A stretch of 64,000 nucleotides of DNA. Source: Ehretia macrophylla. Its lineage: Eukaryota > Streptophyta > Magnoliopsida > Boraginales > Ehretiaceae. The stretch covers positions 42,746,552-42,810,551 of the forward strand of contig CM075772.1 in NCBI GenBank assembly GCA_037974665.1, written 5' to 3'. A model generated the notes under the pieces. The model was given only the letters and a program-made list of their open reading frames with translations. It made no database searches and was not told where the DNA came from. Both the position numbers and the translations under genes were made by a program. Each line of letters opens with the position of its first letter. Position 1 is the first letter of the stretch. Shown here in pieces: positions 57,601-64,000 of this stretch.

Positions 57601-57919
57601 AAAATGTAATATTTTTAACCAAACAATCAAAAAATCATAATCTCCATTATTAGAATCAAACTCAAATCTACTAAAAGCTTAAAAAATAAAACTTGAACAG
57701 AAAAATATAAAAAGAGAAAAAGAACTAACCAGCATATGTGCTTTCAAGACCCTCCACCGGAGCACTAGTCTTCATTTCCCTTTTACCTTTTGGCTCCCCT
57801 TCAAGCACCTTCTTCTTATCAGCCTCTGAACCACCACTTCCTCCAGCACCTCCACCACCCCCCGCGGTGGCGGCCCCCCCAGCACCACCACCACCATTTC
57901 CACCACCCTCACCCTCCAT
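42603..57919 (-). CDS. RLT: Homeobox-DDT protein of RINGLET (RLT1/RLT2) type, 18 exons, about 1809 aa
   Basis: Nuclear partner of plant ISWI remodellers (CHR11/CHR17 type) that spaces nucleosomes and restrains flowering. Exons: 57730-57919, 57082-57552, 54237-54316, 52250-52669, 51810-51899, 51544-51708, 51232-51454, 50389-50489, 48846-48932, 48590-48742, 48359-48514, 47473-47682, 46675-47379, 46035-46595, 44899-45477, 44625-44729, 43810-44070, 42603-43475. All joins keep frame. Domains: Gly-rich start, homeodomain (about residues 44-103, helix 3 L-Q-M-W-F-C-H-R-R-L-K), a highly charged coiled coil (about 375-520), DDT domain (about 580-640, V-W-R-F-L-I-T-F-A-D-V-L-G-L), HARE-HTH (about 720-800), WHIM motifs around 980-1045 and 1140-1204, a Cys/His cluster near 1330, and an AT-hook-like G-R-G-R-G-R-P-R with an acidic tail. 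Intron 11 begins GC, not GT. An in-frame ATG at 57967 would add 16 residues. RLT1 versus RLT2 is not resolved. Confidence 0.93.
42818..42931 (-). repeat. 57-bp tandem duplication in the RLT coding sequence
   Basis: Two apparently identical 57-bp copies in the last exon encode the 19-residue unit GGFSRKPGQSMEDFDYGIG twice in a row. The frame is kept. The unit sits in the acidic C-terminal tail. Confidence 0.9.
44128..44187. repeat. 30-bp perfect tandem duplication in RLT intron 16
   Basis: GTATGCATGTGTATTCGGCT and the ten bases after it are repeated once without change. Confidence 0.85.
49754..49937. repeat. 63-bp minisatellite in RLT intron 8
   Basis: Nearly three copies of a unit starting CTTAAGCAACAATCAGCCAA at 49754, 49817 and 49880. 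Each contains ACTCAACTCAA and CCTTTAACC, with only a few differences. Confidence 0.85.
54317..57081. other. Large RLT intron 2 (2.8 kb)
   Basis: No exon with family similarity was found between the homeodomain exon and the 80-bp exon 3. A T-run at 56279-56294 may be the tail of an old minus-strand retroposon. The frames at 55007-55306 and 55426-55698 show no known domain. Confidence 0.5.
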
Positions 57920-59179
57920 TTTCCCCACAAAATCAAATCCTTTTCCCCCCTCTTTCTCCTCTTTCATAAACACCCAAAATTTATAAACCTCTAAAGATGA
58001 CAAAAAGTAAACTTAAATGCAAATTTTTCCCATAAATCCACTTAGCTCTACCCAAAAAAAATGAAAGAAACAAAAAAATAAAATAAAAGATAAAAAAGAG
58101 AGAGGCTGATGAGAGGAAGACTTTTTGCTTTCTCTCTCTCTCTATGTAATCTTCTATAGAGGAGATGAAGAGAAAAAAAACTATGATAAAGATGTGTGGT
58201 TAGATTTAGTGAACACCCATCATGATAATAAATAATGCTTCTACTATTGTTGGTTATGTTACTACTACTTTTGTTGTTGAAAACAAAGCAGCATAAAGAA
58301 TAAATGAAATAAATTAGTAAATGATCTTCAAAATGCAAAAAAAGTCTGTAAACAAACCAACCCATCATAGTACTACTACGCTTATCTTTTCACTACTTTT
58401 TTGTTTAATGTGACACACTGTAACGTATTCTTAAATGTTAAATGTGAAAAAATGTGTGCTCTGTGTGTGTAATGCGTGTGATGTGTGATGTTTGTATGTA
58501 TAGTGTTGTTTTGGATGTGTGTGGATAAAGATTAAAGTGTGATAGCAATAAAGAATTGATGTGGAATAATGTTAATGGTGAATTTTGTCAGATGGGTGTT
58601 TGAATTTTTTTTTTTTTTGTTGTTGATTTGTGTGTTTTTCGATTTTTCTTTTTGTTTCTTTCTCCCTCTTCTTCTTGTTCTTGTACTTGTTAACTTTCTC
58701 TCTCTAAATGTGTTTGTGATGTACGATGAGGTTGATCGTGTTCAAGGGTGTTCAGATAGTTTGAGGATGGTATGATGAGACGCACTGAATGCGCGTGTAG
58801 ACACGCGCCATTTGAGGTGTTAAAGGAGTGTGAGGAGGATTGTTGACACGCGCTTTCATGGGTGTGAAGAGGGTGAGAGTAAAGGGTCAAGCTTTTTCTG
58901 ATGTCGTAATGAAATGTGGGCCCCTTTGGTGGATTGGGGGAATGGGAGGAGAAACTTTCAACTTTTGTCGTTGAAGTTTGAAGCAATTAAGGGTTGGGAT
59001 TAAGAGGTTAATAATCCTAGTCAACACCACCGCCCGTTTAATGTATTGATATAATTCTAGATGTGAGGAATTTTAAGATTAATTTTTAAGCACGTATTAT
59101 TTTAAATGATATAAAATTACTTAGCTGAAAGGTCTACTTTAATAAAAAATAATAATAACCCTAGTCAACTAATGGCCCC
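57920..59179. other. RLT leader and promoter region
   Basis: A CT-rich stretch at 58124-58143 (GA repeats on the coding strand) probably lies in the leader or core promoter. GT-rich DNA lies at 58440-58500. No distinct TATA box is evident near the start, and no other gene is seen. Confidence 0.4.
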
Positions 59180-59369
59180 TAGGTCAAATAAAACTTTTCA
59201 AAAAGTTTAAATGACCGATTAATCACGTTTTTTTATTCATAATGAATGGTTCTTACATGTATTTGGTCTTAATATTTTATATGTAAAAAATCTAACTAAC
59301 TGATATTTTGTGTGTAAAAAATCTGACAAGTTAATTAAACTTTTTGAAAAGTTTTTCTTAGATCAATTG
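59180..59369. mobile_element. Inverted-repeat element, MITE-like (about 190 bp)
   Basis: The left end holds AAAACTTTTCAAAAAGTTTAA and the right end holds its exact inverse, TTAAACTTTTTGAAAAGTTTTT. GGTCAAAT and TTAGATCAA-type sequence lies outside these. The internal TAAAAAATCTAAC and TAAAAAATCTGAC are a short repeat. No clear target duplication was found. Confidence 0.55.
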
Positions 59370-61064
59370 TAGTTACACAGGTGCATTCATCATATCAAAG
59401 GAGCAGTATATTGTTTTAAGCTTTAAGAATCTGCAGCAACTACTTTTTCTATGTAACAAATGTGAACTTAATTGCCTTTGAGCAAAAAACAATGTGAACT
59501 TAATTAAGTAGTACTTAGATGTGCACGAAAGATTTATTCACGTTTTGATAGATTTTGTATTTAATTAATTTAGACTATGTTTCTTCTCTGTACGATTAAG
59601 TATCCGGAAATTTAACAATTCTGATATGACCTCAAACAATTTTTTTAAGAAAGTTTACCAGTCATAAAAGAAAAATATGAACTTCATTGTAGTACTATCT
59701 TTATTTCACTTGTTGATCTTTGAAGTTGGATTAAGAGTGAGCAGAGCCAAAGAAACTTTTGATGGCAAACTAAGAGTGTTTTTCTTTTTCTTTTTCTTTT
59801 TTTCGTCAATTGATACATGGGATTAAATATATACAAAAATTTGAATTCACGACTTCTGATACGAGTTGCAGCATCGAGTTTGGACTGCAGGTAGTATGGG
59901 AGATGTCTAATTCTTTTGCTGCCACAAGGCTGGCTAATCGTATGCAGCAGGCTATTGGTAGTAGGATCAACACATCTCCACTCTTTCTTCTAGTGATTGT
60001 ACTTAATAAAGATAGATCGTATTAGCATCTTTTTTAACTTTGTTCTCAACTAATCAGGCACAAAGACGTAATTTTTGTTTGTTTAACTGTCCATTGGGGA
60101 TTGGATACATTAAGTAAAACATGTATTCCTTTGACTAGCTACCAAACTTTAATTGCTTTTCATAAGAAAACGATGTGTTGAGTAATGTAAAAGTCAATTG
60201 TAATGTCCTTGAATTGTTATCCAATATTGAAACGTTGAAACCACATTCTCCTATTCCATATTAGTCGCTGATGAGATCTAATCAAACTACGGATGAGATC
60301 TTAATTAGTTTGATGGATTAATAATGAGGTCTCACCAATTTTTTATACTACCAATATTCATATTCATCTAATTATATATTAGTATTCTCTCACATTTTAT
60401 GGATACGAGTTAAAATAGGAATAAGACTTGCCTGTGTTAAGATTTAAAACTTGTTTAACGGATTCAAGTTCATAACCATGGGTTACAATGCACGAAATCT
60501 TGTAGCACTTATCAATGAATGAAAAAGGATATAAAGTTAATTTCAAAACTTTCCATTACCGAAAGATTTCTTTTTATAAATTATGTTTTTCAAATATAAA
60601 CTTTAAATAAGTCATATCTTGTTCAGACCAATAAATAGAGTTGACCAAGTTATAGTTAAAAGCCGTTAGTTGTTATGTGTAATAATGTAATTATTAGTGG
60701 TTATGCTTACGAATTTGTATAACCACTAACTATGCTTACCATTTTGTGTAACAAAAAGAAAAAAAAGAATTTGTATGTCTTTTCTCTAACAATATGTAGA
60801 TCATGGTGCAACCACTGCTTCTAAAAAATCATAATCGAACGATTTTTCCTCTTCGTCTACAAGCCTTTAATTTGAGCATCTCTATGGTAGAAAAAGAAAC
60901 AGAAAAATCTATGAGCATAGAAGGGAACTAATGTAGGTATAATATACAGCCATTTGGATATTGAGATTTTTGGAAATATCAAACATAGTTTTGGCATATA
61001 TATACAGCGAATTTGCTATCCTAAAAACCATGTATGCTACAAAAATAGCTAAAAATTTAATTAG
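59370..61064. other. Gene-free DNA
   Basis: An open frame at 59810-60025 shows no recognised domain. The stretch 59870-60000 is less AT-rich than its surroundings and might be a fragment of an old retroelement. Nothing firmer can be said. Confidence 0.4.
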
Positions 61065-61067
61065 TTA

Positions 61068-61306
61068 GGGCAAGCTCAATGGGGGCTCTAAAATGTAAAA
61101 CTTTTTATTTTTGGACATTTTTAATTTGCTGAATATTTTAGAGCCTGTGACTCTATATTTTGGCATCTTTTAATCTAAAAGTGGTGGACTCTACGTACTT
61201 TTTTTATGAATAGTGTTACTTTTTAGGATATGGGGCTTTAAAAATGCACAAAAATACCCAAAAATAGAAAATTTTACATTGTAGAGCCCCTCATTAAGGA
61301 TAGTCT
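61068..61306. mobile_element. Tourist-like MITE (239 bp)
   Basis: TTA duplications at 61065-61067 and 61307-61309. The inverted termini share GGGGCTCTA(A/C)AATGTAAAA, then TATTTTTGG on both strands. It contains no coding sequence. The element at 29242 is a relative. Confidence 0.75.
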
Positions 61307-61412
61307 TACAATATCACAGTATTCAATCAATTAAATAGGCATGTTTTACTTTCTTTTCTTTTTCTTTGCCTCAATAGTTTGTGAAGTATAATTAGGCTAT
61401 TGGTCAATACTA

Positions 61413-61807
61413 GGCTCTGTTTGGTCTAACTTTTAGACGCTGAAAAACACTTTCAGTGAGTTTAGAAATTGAACTAACTTGTTTGGCCCATTTTTAAAAA
61501 TGCTTTTAAATAAAAGCTGAAACTGAAACAAACTAAAAAATGAGAAGCTCCAAATTAGAGTTTTAAAAAAAAACTTTTACGAAACTATTTTTACATAGTG
61601 GGGAAGCTGTTTTTTATTTCTTTTTCAAATATACCCTTTAATATTTTTTAAAGTCCGATATTACCCTCAAAATTTTAAAAGCTCATCGTTACCCAATACA
61701 GGCCAAACAATCAACGGCTTTTATTTAACAGCACTTCTAACAAAAGTTCAACTCTAAAAACTCTACAACTCAAAAGTTAAAATTTCACAATTACGCGAAA
61801 CATAACC
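61413..61807. mobile_element. MITE-like element (about 395 bp)
   Basis: The left terminus GGCTCTGTTTGGTC and the right terminus on the opposite strand GGTTATGTTTCGCG match at 9 of 14 positions. Internal inverted words include AACTTTT and AAAAGTT near both ends. The flanks are CTA and TTA, an imperfect 3-bp duplication. The GGC-TGTTTGG start is common among Tourist-type MITEs. Confidence 0.5.
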
Positions 61808-64000
61808 TTAGTCTCTTTATATGCAATAGGTCACAACTTGATTTTTGGTGTTAAATGGTTGAATTGATTATAGCAAGTATCATCTCGGGACTCTTCAAGA
61901 GTATTAAAAAATAAAAAAGAAATGGACGGAAGATATATCTGTTCCTCATTCGGTTTTGCATCTTATATTAACTGTTGAGGTAGAAAATTGACATCCCTAG
62001 ACTTCGAGCTCGCAACCAAACTCTTCATGCTCTTGTGTATAATGATTAAACTGCAGACAAATTTCGTGTGAGCATTTTCATACTTATGCCCGATGTACAT
62101 GAGATTCTCAAAATGGTCAGACGTTGGTTTAAATTCTATCAGATCAGACATTTCCGACCTACATAATTAATGCCAACCTCTTAATCATCATAATATATAA
62201 TTAGGTCAATACTTTTTATGACGTCGATCAATGTATCCCTCATCATTGACAATTCAACTTGCTTCAAATAGAACAAACCAACAACATTCATGCAAGTGAT
62301 AAATAAGTATCCCTAGCATGCATCATGTGTAGGAGCAGGAAGAAAACTTTTTTTTAAAAAAAAAAAAAAGGAAGAAAAAACAGAACTTTTCCTTCTTCAT
62401 TTTTTACGTAAACTTTATTGTCGTGATCGACAGATTGGATCTCCCCGTTCACCTAACTTGTAATCACCTATTCATTCATCCTCATAACTATAGTTTTAAG
62501 TGGTTTTGCAAGGTCAAGGAGTATATCCACTCTATAGCTAGCTTTCATTTCGTTTGATGCACACAATACATATTTTTGCCGATTTCAATACAAACAGATT
62601 AATTACATTTTTCCACTTGATTTTACGTTCTACTTTCTTCACATAATTTTGAATATTTTTAACCCGTCGAAATATATTAAATAAATTTAATGGTAAAAAC
62701 TAGTAAAATGAAGCTAATTATCTTTAAAAGTAAAATATATATTATCACAAATAGATGGATGAGTTCTTTAGGGAAAGGTAAATGAAAGGATTCAAATCCG
62801 CTATTAACGTCATTGTTTTGCCTTTTCCTAGCTTAACATCACTTTTAAATTATATATATATATATATATTTGAATCACCACTTTCAAACCTCACTATGTA
62901 GTCTCTCATTCTCTACATATACCTTATTAGCATTGGTCTAATTGATGATCACAAAGTTTAGTCATCACAACCGATGTTAAATTAATTTTGATGGAGCTAG
63001 CTAGGAGAATGAGATGGCATATAATGATATTATTGCAGAAATGGCTAAAGAAAGGAACGATAATACACAAACTCCTATCGTGTTTTAGATCACATTCCGT
63101 GAATCGAAAAGAGAAGCCTGATAGAATAGGGAAGCACAAATAATTGGTTTTTGGTTAATGTTTTTTAACATTTTCCCATGCTACTCGTGTGCCATGTCTT
63201 GCTATTTTCTCGACAAACATTAACCTTAGTCTTGTGTCAAGCTTTTGAAATCTTAGTCGAATTTCATTTTATTGTTTTTATTTCTAGAATGGAAGTCCTT
63301 CCATCCGACACTGAAGTCCAATCTTGCTGAGTGTTGCTTCTGAAATGTTTGCCTTCAAGCTTCTACTAAAATTAGGACCTATTATGTTATGAAATATTAT
63401 CCACTAATTATTATGCATCTTAAAGTTGAACGAAGTGATCCATAATAAGATAATTGCACCTAGAGAATCAGGAATAGGTTATTCTCATTGACAATTGAAA
63501 GATCAGTACTATTTGAATCGCAATGGGAGCGGGGGTTAAAAAAAAGAAAAAGATAATTGGACCTAGGTTCTCATGCAAACCTCGAAATTAAAGTTTGAAC
63601 ATTACAAAGGAGTTGGAACTATAGCTTTTTGTGCACTCTTCTATCAAGATTCCTGCTAGGGATATTTCTGGTATCTTGTGAGCTATCGAGATCAACTCTC
63701 AAATCGCAAAATCAGTTTCGACCTGAAAATTTTTAACCTTTTGTATCTCATCAAACCGTTAGAAGTGTTCCATTATTTGTTTTGTTTGACCAGTTTTGTG
63801 ATACCCGTCCCATATTAATTTTATAAGAGACTTGTTTATAATAATTAATTCAGTTCTTTATTACTGTGAACACGAATTTAAACATTATAACTCAGTTGAT
63901 TAAGTTAGTAGTTGGACTTATATATATCGTTACAAATTAAACTCTTATTAGATGGTGAAGTAAAATAAAATTAAAAACGAATGTCTACTTGAGTTTTAGC
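61808..64000. other. Gene-free AT-rich DNA to window end
   Basis: No coding region or RNA gene recognised. A TA microsatellite lies at 62852-62869, and A-runs at 62347-62367. Short open frames at 61963-62151 and 62927-63139 have no supporting features. Confidence 0.45.

Noticed and set aside
1..64000. CRISPR array, operon or bacterial-type system
   Set aside because: Direct repeats found here are tandem or transposon repeats without regular unique spacers, and the genes are clearly plant nuclear with introns.

Overview
The window is nuclear DNA from a flowering plant, probably a eudicot. The support is AT-rich intergenic DNA with many MITEs and SINEs, genes with many short GT-AG introns, and three unmistakably plant protein families (GOLDEN2-LIKE, a RINGLET-type homeobox-DDT protein and a cytosolic type II DnaJ). 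The species cannot be fixed from the sequence.

Layout. 1-857 is gene-free. 863-10637 is one GC-richer Ty3/gypsy LTR retrotransposon of the Tat type, on the minus strand. It has both LTRs, an ATTTC target duplication, a primer-binding site and a polypurine tract, but its gag-pol is riddled with stops and frameshifts. Between its integrase and its 3' LTR lies an additional gene on the opposite strand, with its own TATA box and apparent introns. 12081-12445 is an hAT-like non-autonomous element. 13694-18179 (minus) is a complete six-exon GLK gene whose introns carry a SINE and a long inverted repeat. 18.3-37.7 kb is a gene desert of MITEs, SINEs, a truncated LINE-like insert, minisatellites and a nested transposon pair (33841-36671). 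38031-41325 (plus) is a three-exon DnaJ/HSP40 gene with a textbook heat-shock element upstream. 42603-57919 (minus) is an 18-exon RLT1/RLT2-type gene, convergent with the DnaJ gene. 58-64 kb is intergenic with three more inverted-repeat elements.

The three host genes belong to separate pathways: GLK to chloroplast development, DnaJ to HSP70 co-chaperoning, and RLT to ISWI chromatin remodelling. Nothing suggests they act together. Exon models were built by hand from reading-frame continuity and splice-site consensus; every exon join given keeps frame. Transposon boundaries rest on terminal repeats and target-site duplications read directly. The most notable object is the antisense, apparently spliced gene inside the retrotransposon. 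It looks like a member of the extra-ORF class known from Tat elements, not a wholly new system.
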